Assembly (NCBI GenBank): GCA_947581635.1
Contig: CANPVE010000008.1
Coordinates: forward strand, 46,533-110,532
Direction of reading: 5' to 3'
DNA: 64,000 nt
From: an uncultured Clostridia bacterium
GTDB taxonomy: Bacteria > Bacillota > Clostridia > Oscillospirales > Acutalibacteraceae
Below, piece by piece: positions 41,111-50,011 of this stretch. The translations under genes were made by a program, and so were the position numbers. Under the pieces are notes generated by a model. The model ran no database searches. It had not been told where the DNA came from and was given only the letters and a program-made list of their open reading frames with translations. How positions within the stretch are numbered: position 1 is the first letter of the stretch; each line of letters starts with the position of its first letter.

Positions 41111-43558
41111 ATGAGCAATGAAAGAAACATTTCTTCAAGCGGAAGTTTGGCACAGCACCTTTTTTACGAAGGCAAAAATGTTCGTGCCTACGAGTATTTA
41201 GGTGCGCATCGCCAAAGTGACGGAAAGGTTGTGTTCCGAACATGGGCTCCTAATGCCAAGGCGATTTCTGTTGTGGGCGACTTCAATAACTGGAATCCCC
41301 AGGCTAATTATATGTACAAGTGCAACAGCGGCGGCGTTTGGGAGTGTGTAATTGACGGCGTTAGTGACTTTTGCGTGTACAAATACAGCGTTGAAGCTGA
41401 CTACGGTACGATGACTCTCAAGAGTGACCCATATGGCTACCATTTTGAGACGCGCCCATCCAATGCGACAAGATTTTACGACATAGAGGGCTTCGAGTGG
41501 CAGGACCAGGATTGGCAGGAGAGCCAGTCGACAAATAAACTCGATAAGCCTATGAATATTTACGAGATTCATGCGGGATCTTGGAGAACATACCCCGACG
41601 GCAATCCTTTCGGCTATGTGAAGCTTGCCGAGGAACTTGTACCTTACTTAAAAGACATGAATTACACCCACGTCGAGCTTATGCCACTGACCGAATATCC
41701 TTTTGACGGTTCATGGGGATATCAGGTGACGGGCTACTATGCTCCTACCTCGCGCTACGGCGAACCCAAGGACTTCATGCAGTTTGTGAATATACTACAT
41801 CAAAACGGAATTGGCGTAATCATGGACTGGGTTCCCGCCCATTTTCCAAAAGATGCCCACGGTCTTTACAGATTTGACGGTACTCCCACATACGAATATT
41901 CCGATTGGCGCAAGGGCGAGCATAAGGAGTGGGGAACCTGTGTATTCGACTTCGGCAGAAATGAAGTGCGTTCTTTCCTTATCTCGAATGCTCTGTTCTG
42001 GCTCGACAAGTATCATGTGGACGGTCTGCGCGTAGACGCCGTCGCCTCCATGCTCTACCTTGACTACAATCGCAGGAATGGCGAGTGGATGCCCAACATT
42101 TATGGAGGTCACGAGAATCTGGAGGCAGTTGAATTCCTTAAAATGCTCAACACGGCTGTAAAACAGTATTATCCCAAGGCGATGATGATAGCGGAGGAGT
42201 CAACTGCATGGCCCAAGGTGACGGGCAGCCCCGAAGATGGCGGACTCGGATTCACATTCAAGTGGAATATGGGATGGATGAACGATTCTATTCGTTATTT
42301 CTCCATGGACCCGGTGTATCGCTCCTACGACCACAATTTGCTTACATTTTCACTGATGTATGCGTTCTCGGAAAATTTTGTGCTCGCGCTGTCCCACGAT
42401 GAAGTTGTTTACGGCAAAGCTTCAATGCTCCAGAAGATGCCGGGAGACTACGATATGAAGTTTGCGGGGCTGAGGGCGTTTATGTCGTATGTAATGGCCC
42501 ATCCCGGCAAAAAGCTCAGCTTTATGGGTTCGGAATTCGGCCAGTTTGACGAGTGGAATTATCAGAAGCAGCTCGATTGGAATTTGTTGGGATATCCGAT
42601 GCACAGCAAGCTCAAGGATTTCAACAAACAACTCAACAAGTTCTATTTGGATCACCCTGAACTCTGGGAAGTTGACGATTCATGGAAAGGATTCCAGTGG
42701 ATAGCTCTCGATGATTATCAGCAGAGTGTCATTAGTTTCAGAAGAATTGATAAGCTCGGCAATGAGATAATAGTAATATGCAACTTCTGCCCTGTAAGAC
42801 GTGAGGGCTACAGAATAGGAGTTCCGGTGCACGGAAGATATACCCAGATTTTCTCTTCTGATGCTATGGAGTTCGGAGGAAGCGGCGAGGACAACGGTAC
42901 GGTCAGAAGCAGCGAGGAATTCCCGTTGCACGACTTGGATCAGTCAATTGCCGTCAATCTGCCTGCACTCTCGGTTCAGTATTATCAGCTCACCGCCAGG
43001 TTGCCTAAGAAGAAGAAAAAGACACTCGAGGGAGGGGAGACTACAGGTACAACCGATACGTCTAAGAAACGTTCTGTGAAATCAAAGAAGGCTGAAGATG
43101 GCGAAGCGGCGGCTGAATCCACGACAAAGAAGCGTTCTACAAAGTCTAAGAAAGCTGGAGATAGTGAAGTGACACAGGAAACCGCGTCCAAGAAGCGCTC
43201 CACATCTGCAAAGACAAAGAAGGCTGAGGAGAGCGATGCGGAGACCGATGCCACGTCTAAGAAGCGTTCCACAAAGTCTAAGAAAGCTGAAGACGGAAAT
43301 GTGACCGAAGATGCTGAAACCAAGAAGGGTTCTTCAAAGTCCAAAAAGACCGTGGGTAAAGGAACTTCCACCACACAGAAAGAGCAGGTTGAGGAAAACC
43401 GGGAGACTGCTGAGAACGCTGAAACCGTTCAAGCTGCCGAAACTGTCGAGGCTGTTGAGACTGTCGAGACTGTCGAGACTGTCGACACTGCTGAGGCCGC
43501 TGAGAGTGTTGAGAATACAGAAGAAAACACACAGGAAAATAAACCTGTGGAAGAATAA
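41111..43558 (+). CDS. glgB: 1,4-alpha-glucan branching enzyme with long lysine-rich repeat tail
   Basis: 815 residues. Residues 1-~630 are a complete GH13/CBM48 branching enzyme: FRTWAPNAKAISVVGDFNNW, GYQVTGYYAPTSRYG, nucleophile Asp in VDGLRVDAVASMLYLDY, acid Glu in MIAEESTAWP, and LSHDEVVYGK. It makes alpha-1,6 branches in glycogen. From ~630 an extra tail of ~185 residues has five imperfect repeats around KKRSTKSKKAED, each followed by an acidic/threonine spacer, then a Glu/Thr/Val-rich end. This tail is not part of the family. ATG 41111 is nine bases after AGGAG; TTG 41102 is in the ribosome site. First gene of the operon. Confidence 0.95.
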   Translation: MSNERNISSSGSLAQHLFYEGKNVRAYEYLGAHRQSDGKVVFRTWAPNAKAISVVGDFNNWNPQANYMYKCNSGGVWECVIDGVSDFCVYKYSVEADYGTMTLKSDPYGYHFETRPSNATRFYDIEGFEWQDQDWQESQSTNKLDKPMNIYEIHAGSWRTYPDGNPFGYVKLAEELVPYLKDMNYTHVELMPLTEYPFDGSWGYQVTGYYAPTSRYGEPKDFMQFVNILHQNGIGVIMDWVPAHFPKDAHGLYRFDGTPTYEYSDWRKGEHKEWGTCVFDFGRNEVRSFLISNALFWLDKYHVDGLRVDAVASMLYLDYNRRNGEWMPNIYGGHENLEAVEFLKMLNTAVKQYYPKAMMIAEESTAWPKVTGSPEDGGLGFTFKWNMGWMNDSIRYFSMDPVYRSYDHNLLTFSLMYAFSENFVLALSHDEVVYGKASMLQKMPGDYDMKFAGLRAFMSYVMAHPGKKLSFMGSEFGQFDEWNYQKQLDWNLLGYPMHSKLKDFNKQLNKFYLDHPELWEVDDSWKGFQWIALDDYQQSVISFRRIDKLGNEIIVICNFCPVRREGYRIGVPVHGRYTQIFSSDAMEFGGSGEDNGTVRSSEEFPLHDLDQSIAVNLPALSVQYYQLTARLPKKKKKTLEGGETTGTTDTSKKRSVKSKKAEDGEAAAESTTKKRSTKSKKAGDSEVTQETASKKRSTSAKTKKAEESDAETDATSKKRSTKSKKAEDGNVTEDAETKKGSSKSKKTVGKGTSTTQKEQVEENRETAENAETVQAAETVEAVETVETVETVDTAEAAESVENTEENTQENKPVEE
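43061..43375 (+). repeat. In-gene repeats encoding the GlgB KKRSTKSKKAED tail
   Basis: Five imperfect copies of a unit with near-identical DNA around AAGAAGCGTTCTACAAAGTC, spaced 60-75 bases. A second low-complexity tract (GTCGAGACT repeats) follows at 43440-43490. Confidence 0.85.
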
Positions 43559-43570
43559 AATACAGATCTC

Positions 43571-43636
43571 GGGCATATTCTTAGTTGATTGTCGAATCGC
43601 AGTAATATGCTTTTCGGCGGAAGCGGGAATATGCCC
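43571..43636 (+). other. Intercistronic inverted repeat between glgB and glgC
   Basis: GGGCATATTC (43571-43580) pairs perfectly with GAATATGCCC (43627-43636). No T-run, so more likely an mRNA stability or processing hairpin than a terminator. Confidence 0.45.
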
Positions 43637-43732
43637 CCGGCTGATGATATACCGGTTTGGCTCTGTCGGAAGATATGTGGAGAATAAACCCAGTCGGTAT
43701 ATACAAGCACTACGCAAGGAGGAATAAACAAA

Positions 43733-44953
43733 ATGTATCCAAAGCAAGAATGCATCGCAATGCTGCTTGCCGGCGGACAAGGCAGCAGACTTTATGCTCT
43801 CACAAAGAAAATTGCGAAGCCTGCTGTGCCGTTTGGAGGCAAATACAGAATCATTGACTTTCCATTGTCTAACTGCGTCAATTCCGGCATAGACACTGTC
43901 GGCGTTCTCACACAGTATCAGCCGCTCGTGCTCAACGACTACCTGGGCAACGGACAACCATGGGACCTCGATACAATGTACGGAGGTGTCCACGCCCTTC
44001 CGCCTTATCAGGGAACCCATGGGGCGGACTGGTACAAAGGCACGGCCAACGCTATTTATCAGAATATACCGTTTATTGAGAGATATAACCCGGATTATGT
44101 TGTAATACTTTCGGGTGATCACATTTATAAGATGGATTATTCCGAGATGCTGGCCTATCATAAGGCGCACAAAGCCGCCTGCACGATAGCGGCGTATCAG
44201 GTGCCGATGGAGGAAGCTTCCAGATTCGGTATACTCAACTGCAACGAGGACGGCACTATCTACGAGTTCGACGAGAAGCCGAAAGTTCCCAAGAGTAACA
44301 ATGCTTCTATGGGTATATATATATTCAGTTGGGACAAACTGCGCAAATATCTGGAGATGGACGAGGCGAATCCCGACAGCAGCAATGATTTCGGCAAAGA
44401 TGTGCTGCCCGCTATGTTGAATGCGGGAGAAAAAATGGTTGCGTGGAAGTTTGAGGGATATTGGAAAGACGTGGGAACTATAGATTCCCTTTGGGAGGCA
44501 AACATGGATCTGCTTGATCCCAAAGATCCGCTCGATTTGTCCGATCCGTCGTGGAGAATTTACACGCGCAATCCGGTAATGCCACCGCATTTCGTAGGCA
44601 GAAATGCGGATTGCCAGAATTCTCTGGTAACAGAGGGTTGCGTGGTCAACGGCAAACTTGAATTTGCAATTCTCTTCGAGGGCGTACAGGTTGAGACAGG
44701 CGCGCAGGTTACAGACTCCATAATAATGCCCGGCGCAAAGGTTATGGAAGGCGCGGTAGTTCAATATGCCATTGTTGCCGAAGATGCCGTGATAGGTCCC
44801 GGCGCGGTTGTGGGAGAGCGCCCAGAAAACGTTGAAAATAAGGATGACTGGGGAATTTCGGTCATCGGGAGCGGTGTGAAGATTGGTGCAAATGCCGTGG
44901 TTAAAGCCAAAGCGATGGTAGAAGAGGATGTTCCGGAGGTGACAAAGCAATGA
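43733..44953 (+). CDS. glgC: Glucose-1-phosphate adenylyltransferase (catalytic subunit)
   Basis: 406 residues. Makes ADP-glucose from ATP and glucose-1-phosphate. Complete nucleotide-binding loop [40 protein letters not shown], substrate Asp in [30 protein letters not shown] and [11 protein letters not shown]; the C-terminal ~130 residues are a left-handed beta-helix. Perfect AAGGAGG site. Its last four bases overlap the start of glgD (ATGA), so the subunits are translationally coupled. Confidence 0.97.
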   Translation: MYPKQECIAMLLAGGQGSRLYALTKKIAKPAVPFGGKYRIIDFPLSNCVNSGIDTVGVLTQYQPLVLNDYLGNGQPWDLDTMYGGVHALPPYQGTHGADWYKGTANAIYQNIPFIERYNPDYVVILSGDHIYKMDYSEMLAYHKAHKAACTIAAYQVPMEEASRFGILNCNEDGTIYEFDEKPKVPKSNNASMGIYIFSWDKLRKYLEMDEANPDSSNDFGKDVLPAMLNAGEKMVAWKFEGYWKDVGTIDSLWEANMDLLDPKDPLDLSDPSWRIYTRNPVMPPHFVGRNADCQNSLVTEGCVVNGKLEFAILFEGVQVETGAQVTDSIIMPGAKVMEGAVVQYAIVAEDAVIGPGAVVGERPENVENKDDWGISVIGSGVKIGANAVVKAKAMVEEDVPEVTKQ

Positions 44954-46065
44954 GAGGAAACAATGTTGTCGGAATAATTTTTTCCAATATGCATGATGAC
45001 GCGCTGAAGGACGTTACAAATATAAGAACCTTTGGTTCGGTTCCCTTTGGCGGCAGATACCGCACAATAGATTTTCCGCTTTCAAATATGGTAAATTCCG
45101 GTGTGAATAAGGTCGGCGTTATCACCAAGAGCAATTATCAATCGCTTATGGATCACCTTGGTTCCGGTAAGGCATGGGATCTTTCCAGAAAGCGGGAGGG
45201 TCTGTTTATACTTCCGCCTTTTGGCAACGGGAATTCTATGTACGGAAACAGAATAGAGGCACTGGACGGCATTTCCAACTTCCTTAACAACTGCAAGGAG
45301 AAGTATGTTATTCTGTGCGACTGTGATATGGTTTGCAACCTCGATTTCAAGAAGGTGTTGGACGCTCATCTTGACACCAATGCGGATATTACGGTTGTTT
45401 ACAAGAACGGCATGATGCCCGCTGATCTTTCCGAACCTGTCGAACTGGAGCTTAACGGTCAGGATAAAGTTACCGATATAGTTGCCAGTGTGAGCAAAGG
45501 CGAAAAGTGCAGTTGGAGTATGGGGATTTACGTGATGAAGAAAACTTATCTCCAGCAGAAAATCGGCGAGGCCGTGAGCCGCAACCGCAGCAATTTTATC
45601 CGCGATATCTTGCAGCACAGCGTTCTCGAAGACAAGATTTACGGTTACAAATTCGACGGGTATGTGGGAGCGTTGACCTCCATGCAGTCATATTTCGGAG
45701 TAAATATGGATTTAATGAAAATTGAGGTTCTAAGAGATCTCTTTAATCCCATGCGACCCATATATACCAAGGTTAGAGATGAGATGCCGACGAGGTACGG
45801 CCTCGGCTCTGTAGTGACAAATTCCATTATTGCCGACGGATGTGTTATCGAAGGCGAGGTTGAGAACTGCGTCCTCTTCCGCGGCGTTCATGTGGGCAAG
45901 GGCGCGAAGATTTCCAATTGCATCATTATGCAGGATACCGTGATTGGGGATAATACCGTGCTTAACTATCTTGTTAGCGACAAGGATGTTGTGTTCAATG
46001 ACGGCAAGGTTATGCTGGGTGTTGAATCATATCCTGTGTATGTTTGTAAAGGCAGCGTAGTTTGA
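44950..46065 (+). CDS. glgD: GlgD, regulatory paralogue of ADP-glucose pyrophosphorylase
   Basis: 371 residues. Same fold as GlgC, but the GGxGxRL pyrophosphorylase loop is degenerate ([13 protein letters not shown]), while [20 protein letters not shown] is kept. In Firmicutes GlgD is known to form a hetero-oligomer with GlgC and raise or modulate its activity. [11 protein letters not shown] replaces the usual SGDH substrate region. Start overlaps glgC by four bases, matching a stoichiometric complex. Confidence 0.95.
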   Translation: MRGNNVVGIIFSNMHDDALKDVTNIRTFGSVPFGGRYRTIDFPLSNMVNSGVNKVGVITKSNYQSLMDHLGSGKAWDLSRKREGLFILPPFGNGNSMYGNRIEALDGISNFLNNCKEKYVILCDCDMVCNLDFKKVLDAHLDTNADITVVYKNGMMPADLSEPVELELNGQDKVTDIVASVSKGEKCSWSMGIYVMKKTYLQQKIGEAVSRNRSNFIRDILQHSVLEDKIYGYKFDGYVGALTSMQSYFGVNMDLMKIEVLRDLFNPMRPIYTKVRDEMPTRYGLGSVVTNSIIADGCVIEGEVENCVLFRGVHVGKGAKISNCIIMQDTVIGDNTVLNYLVSDKDVVFNDGKVMLGVESYPVYVCKGSVV

Positions 46066-46223
46066 CAGTTTCGGGGACGGTCGATTTGATTTGAACGGCT
46101 GTGTGAATTTTGTAAACTTTGTAGAGCGGGATTAGAATAATTTGTCAGTCTGTGCGGCGTGGTGCTGTTCTTAACGTGCCGCGCCGCATTTGGCAGAGAG
46201 CTGAGTGAGGACGGTTCAATATT
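46066..46223. other. 158-base glgD-glgA spacer with GC-rich hairpin
   Basis: TGCGGCG (46153-46159) can pair with CGCCGCA (46182-46188). No T-run follows; could attenuate expression of the last operon gene. Confidence 0.4.
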
Positions 46224-47654
46224 ATGAGAGTTTTATATGTAACAAGCGAGGCTGCGCCGTTTGCTTCTTCGGGCGGTCTTGCAGAGGTTGCCAGCAGCTT
46301 TGCTTATGCCATGCGCCAGAGGTTGATTACCTGCCGTGTGGTGTTGCCACTGTATGAGGCTATTCCTCAGGAACTTAAGGACGGCATGAAGTTTGTAACC
46401 AGCCTGTCAGTTCCGGTGGCATGGCGGCGTCAGTATTGCGGCGTCTTTGAGACCAGATATAAAGGCGTCACTTATTATTTCATAGATAATCAGTATTATT
46501 TTAAGCGCAAGGGTTTTTATGGTCATTATGATGATGCCGAGAGATTTGCTTTCTTCTCGCGCGCCGTGCTTGAGATGCTTCCGTATATAGACTACAAGCC
46601 GGACATAATTCATGCAAATGATTGGCAGACAGCGCTTGTTCCTGTTTACTATGATTTGTTCTATTCAAAGAACGAGTGGTATTACGGCTCACGAACCGTA
46701 TTTACTATTCACAATATTCAATATCAGGGTAAGTACGGAATGGAGATTGCAGAGGAGGTACTCGGGATTCCGGTCGACAGGCAGGGGCTTGTCGAGTTTG
46801 ACGGCTGCATAAATTTGTTGAAGGGCGCCATAGAAACCGCGAACAAGGTCACAACTGTCAGTCCGACATATGCGCAGGAGATTCGAGATCCGTGGTTTTC
46901 TTACGGCCTTGATCCCATAATTCGTGAACGGGCGTGGAAGATTCAGGGTATACTTAATGGAGTTGATACAGTTAGCTATAACCCTGAAACCGATGTTATG
47001 CTTTATCGTCAGTACAACACGGATACATTCGTAGAAGGCAAGGCTGCAAACAAACTTGAACTGCAAAAGCGCCTTTATCTGCCTGAGCGTGCGGACGTGC
47101 CGATGATAGGAATGGTTACGCCAATGGTTGCTTCCAAAGGTCTGGATTTGCTGCGCGAGGTGTTGGACGAACTGCTTCAATACAGCGACGTGCAGTTTGT
47201 GATTCTCGGCTCGGGAGATTGGGAATATGAGTCGTATTTTAAGGAGATGCAGGATAAATACAGGGACAAATTCGTCGCGTGTTTCGGGTTCATTCCCGAG
47301 CTTTCACGAAAGATCTACGCGGCAAGCGATATGTTCCTTGTGCCTTCAAAGAGTGAGCCGGGCGGAAACACTCAAATGATAGCCCTGCGATACGGCTCTG
47401 TTCCAATAGTGCGCGAGACGGGAAGTCTGCGCGATACTGTGTTTGACAGCGGTGACGGATATGGAAACGGCTTCACATTCCAGGGCTACAACAGCCGCGA
47501 AATGATTGAGGCGGTATACCGTGCGCTTGGCGGATATTCCAATCGCTATGGCTGGAATATCCTCATGGAGCGCGACATGAATTGTGACAACACTTGGAAT
47601 AAGAGTGCGAAGCAGTACTTAAATATGTATAAGGAATTGCTCAGTGAGCAGTAA
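46224..47654 (+). CDS. Divergent glycogen synthase-like protein (GT5), active-site residues changed
   Basis: 476 residues, overall GT5 fold and length of GlgA, last gene of the glycogen operon. Key positions differ from canonical GlgA: the KTGGL loop (Lys15 in E. coli) is SSGGL with Ser15; HxHDW is HANDW; Arg300 is Pro300 (VTPMVASKGLD), while Lys305 remains; EPCG is EPGG (Glu378 kept, Cys to Gly380). A second, canonical GlgA lies at 57074-58531. I infer that this copy has altered activity, a different donor, or a structural/regulatory role; it is not a decayed gene because the frame and fold are intact. ATG 46224 follows TGAGGACGG. Confidence 0.88.
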   Translation: MRVLYVTSEAAPFASSGGLAEVASSFAYAMRQRLITCRVVLPLYEAIPQELKDGMKFVTSLSVPVAWRRQYCGVFETRYKGVTYYFIDNQYYFKRKGFYGHYDDAERFAFFSRAVLEMLPYIDYKPDIIHANDWQTALVPVYYDLFYSKNEWYYGSRTVFTIHNIQYQGKYGMEIAEEVLGIPVDRQGLVEFDGCINLLKGAIETANKVTTVSPTYAQEIRDPWFSYGLDPIIRERAWKIQGILNGVDTVSYNPETDVMLYRQYNTDTFVEGKAANKLELQKRLYLPERADVPMIGMVTPMVASKGLDLLREVLDELLQYSDVQFVILGSGDWEYESYFKEMQDKYRDKFVACFGFIPELSRKIYAASDMFLVPSKSEPGGNTQMIALRYGSVPIVRETGSLRDTVFDSGDGYGNGFTFQGYNSREMIEAVYRALGGYSNRYGWNILMERDMNCDNTWNKSAKQYLNMYKELLSEQ

Positions 47655-47774
47655 ATACAGAAATATAGCAAGTGCCGTAAAAGATATGGGGCTTTGTGTT
47701 TGAATTGCAGATATATCTGAAATTGCCATAATCAAATCATTGTTTTAAATTAGCTGTGTCTTTTACGATAAAAA

Positions 47775-47805
47775 AGCCGTGCGAATCGTCAAAATTCGCA
47801 CGGCT
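47775..47805 (-). terminator. Terminator of the XRE regulator gene (also after glgA-like)
   Basis: Perfect 12-base stem AGCCGTGCGAAT / ATTCGCACGGCT with a 7-base loop; TTTTTT on the minus strand, weaker T-run on plus. Confidence 0.85.
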
Positions 47806-47821
47806 GATTTTGGTTTGCACT

Positions 47822-48520
47822 TTACTTTTTTTGTCCGAAATCCATCGCGTTTTCAGCGCTGCGTATAAGATTCATCAGTGAGGAGGCAAACAATGGGTAT
47901 TCTTTGTTGAGCGCCTCAAATGATATTCTGAGGTCGTCGGTGTTGTCGACCGCTTTCATGCCATCGGTTTGTTTACCGTTTGCTAATGAGGATATATTTG
48001 CTTCAATTATACTGAGAGATGCATCGGAAAAGCCGTGAAAATAATTATCGGGCACGGAGAAGAAGCTGGAAGAATTTTCGGGGTTTGCCTCATAAAGCAC
48101 ACGGAACGTCTTATAGACGGCAATCATTTGGTAGAGCGAGATCTGATTGGTGAGATCAGTGCAGTTGACCTTTTGAAGCAGGTCGAAGATTATGTTAAGG
48201 GAATTTGCAATCAGCTTTTTATTAAGTATTGGAAGGGTGGAACCTCTGAGCATATTGTCCGGAGCTGATTCCGGTTCCGGAATATCATTTACAGTGAGTC
48301 TGGCTCCGTTTCGGTCGGAAGTTCGTCCCAAGAGATAATCGCACGATACGCCATAGAAATCCGCAATTTTAATCAGGAAATCCAGGCCACACTCACGCGC
48401 GCCGCGTTCATAGTGCGAGAGCAGAGCCTGAGATATATCGAGAGCATCAGCCGCCTGTTTCTGAGTGAGCTTGCGCTCGGTTCTCAGAAGGGTGATTATT
48501 CTCGGAAAGCTGTCATTCAA
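47822..48520 (-). CDS. XRE-family transcriptional regulator with C-terminal helical domain
   Basis: About 232 residues. Residues ~5-65 are a Cro/C1 helix-turn-helix (LRTERKLTQKQAADALDISQALLSHYERGARECGLDFLIKIADFYGVS). The rest (~90-232) is predicted helical, with no enzymatic motif, possibly a ligand or dimer domain. TTG 48520 is chosen, 11 bases from GAGGTG; the frame is open upstream through the ribosome site. Divergent from the histidine phosphatase gene, sharing a region with a 20-base dyad that may be its operator. Confidence 0.85.
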   Translation of the reverse strand: MNDSFPRIITLLRTERKLTQKQAADALDISQALLSHYERGARECGLDFLIKIADFYGVSCDYLLGRTSDRNGARLTVNDIPEPESAPDNMLRGSTLPILNKKLIANSLNIIFDLLQKVNCTDLTNQISLYQMIAVYKTFRVLYEANPENSSSFFSVPDNYFHGFSDASLSIIEANISSLANGKQTDGMKAVDNTDDLRISFEALNKEYPLFASSLMNLIRSAENAMDFGQKK

Positions 48521-48551
48521 TGCAAGTTTCACCTCGATTTTTAACAAAAAA

Positions 48552-48571
48552 GTTATAAATCTATATATAAC
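48552..48571. promoter_or_regulatory. Dyad GTTATA-N8-TATAAC upstream of the XRE gene
   Basis: A 20-base inverted repeat; a further half-copy (AAAGTTATA) occurs at 48592-48600. Its location in the divergent promoter region suggests an XRE operator. Confidence 0.45.
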
Positions 48572-48630
48572 ACTTGATAATGATTGGAAGAAAAGTTATA
48601 ATATAAAAGATATTTTCATATGTATTTAAG

Positions 48631-48659
48631 TTGACACCGAATACTAGTAATAATAACAT
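48631..48659 (+). promoter_or_regulatory. Promoter of the histidine phosphatase gene
   Basis: TTGACA (48631-48636), 17-base spacer, TAACAT (48654-48659). Confidence 0.7.
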
Positions 48660-48716
48660 AAACCGCTTGTCATTTCAAGAGTAAATTATAACAATTCGTC
48701 ATTTGGAGGCACTTTT

Positions 48717-49421
48717 ATGAAAACTTACCAAATTCATTTTATCAGACACGGAATAACTGACGGAAATATTAATGGACAATACATAGGAAGCAAGGACATT
48801 CCGCTCAATGACATCGGCGTAAGAGAGATAAAGTACTTGGACGAAAGCTATGTGTACCCCGGCGCGGCGGCATACTTTACCAGTCCAATGCTCCGCTGCA
48901 AACAGACTATGGAGCTGATTTATCCAAATGCGAATCAGATTGAGATAGATGCCTTCCGCGAGTGTGACTTTGGTGAATTTGAGGGATTGACGGCAGAGCA
49001 GCTCAAGGACAACGATGACTTTGCCAGGTGGCTCGCATCTGACGGACAGACTGCGCCGCCAAGCGGTGAATCCGGCGCAGATTTCGGCAGACGCGTCTGT
49101 CAGGCTTTTGAACGCATAGTCGAGGCATTGATGAAGACTGGAACTCCGTCAGCAGTTATAGTGGCGCACGGCGGCACAATAATGACGATACTCGCTCAAT
49201 ACGGATTGCCCGAGGCCAACATGGCGGAGTGGACAATGGATCCCGGCTGCGGTTATTCGGTGAGAATACACCCACAGCTCTGGACATCGGCCCGTAAAAT
49301 TGAGGTATATCAGCAGATACCGATTCCCAAGGAGGACGATTACGACGACTATTGTGAGCAGATTTATGTGCTGGACGCTGAAGGACAGTCAGAAAAGGAC
49401 AGTGATGGAGAAGAAGTGTAA
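48717..49421 (+). CDS. Histidine phosphatase (phosphoglycerate mutase-like) family protein
   Basis: 234 residues. RHG motif FIRHGITDGN with His11 as the phospho-acceptor, second Arg in SPMLRCKQTM, acid Glu in RECDFGEFEG, and the second catalytic His in VAHGGTIM. Members include phosphoglycerate mutase, cobalamin phosphatase and general phosphatases; no cobalamin genes are near, so the substrate is open. The C-terminus has an acidic tail (~30 residues) beyond the catalytic core. TTTGGAGG ribosome site. Confidence 0.93.
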   Translation: MKTYQIHFIRHGITDGNINGQYIGSKDIPLNDIGVREIKYLDESYVYPGAAAYFTSPMLRCKQTMELIYPNANQIEIDAFRECDFGEFEGLTAEQLKDNDDFARWLASDGQTAPPSGESGADFGRRVCQAFERIVEALMKTGTPSAVIVAHGGTIMTILAQYGLPEANMAEWTMDPGCGYSVRIHPQLWTSARKIEVYQQIPIPKEDDYDDYCEQIYVLDAEGQSEKDSDGEEV

Positions 49422-49436
49422 AATATAAAATAAAAA

Positions 49437-49475
49437 GCCTGCCGCATTTATCGTTAAAAATGCGTCAAGCTGTCT
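49437..49475 (-). terminator. Hairpin between phosphatase and HPr-like genes
   Basis: AGCCTGCCGCATTT / AAATGCGTCAAGCT with two mismatches, T-run on the minus strand; terminates the HPr-like gene and probably both. Confidence 0.6.
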
Positions 49476-49503
49476 AACCGATATGAATTTATGCGATTGC
49501 CTT

Positions 49504-49737
49504 TTATGCCAGATAGTTCGATATCTTACCGAGGAAATCCTTGGCTTCGTCTTCACTGGCATGAATGCCAAGCGTTACCTCACTGTCGAGGTCCAGACCG
49601 AATACCGACAGTATCGACTTTGCGTCGGCCACATAGCGTCCCGCAATCAGGTCTATGTCAAACGGCTGGCTCATGGTGAAGTTTACGAATTCTTTTATTT
49701 CATTTACCGACGTGAATTTAATTCTTTTTTCAATCAT
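49504..49737 (-). CDS. HPr-like (Crh-like) protein lacking the phospho-histidine
   Basis: 77 residues. Alignable to HPr over its full length: strand MIEKRIKFTS, helix, then FDIDLIAGRYVADAKSILSVFGLDL (HPr: vdAKSIlgvmsL) and the C-terminal helix SEDEAKDFLGKISNYL. The GLHARPA loop with catalytic His15 is absent (VNEIKEFVN instead), while a serine equivalent to regulatory Ser46 is present as Ser41 in KSIL. This is the pattern of Crh-type proteins that work in catabolite regulation, not sugar transport. ATG 49737 has GGAAGGGG nine bases upstream. Whether HPr kinase phosphorylates it is unknown. Confidence 0.85.
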   Translation of the reverse strand: MIEKRIKFTSVNEIKEFVNFTMSQPFDIDLIAGRYVADAKSILSVFGLDLDSEVTLGIHASEDEAKDFLGKISNYLA

Positions 49738-50011
49738 TTTAAATTGCCCCTTCCAAAAACAAATCAAAGTCTCGACATAATCTATATAAAAGCATGGAAG
49801 CAACTGCCTGGGCGGATACGGCGACATCCGATACTGGGAACATTATAGTTGCTTGTTAATGTTTTGTCAATGTGCAATACCACAGACAAAAAATGAACCA
49901 CGGGCATGAAATATATTCAAAATGCAAAAATATGACTGATAATTTCATAATGTGACAAATAATGATAACGGAATTTTAAATGTGAATATTGAGAGGATTT
50001 ACGTGGATACT

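Noticed and set aside
43334..44950. 538-codon minus-strand open frame
   Set aside because: Antisense to glgC and the glgB tail; the plus-strand proteins have complete family motifs.
48717..49421. Cobalamin phosphatase CobC
   Set aside because: Histidine phosphatase motifs fit, but no cobalamin gene is nearby and the family is too broad to name.
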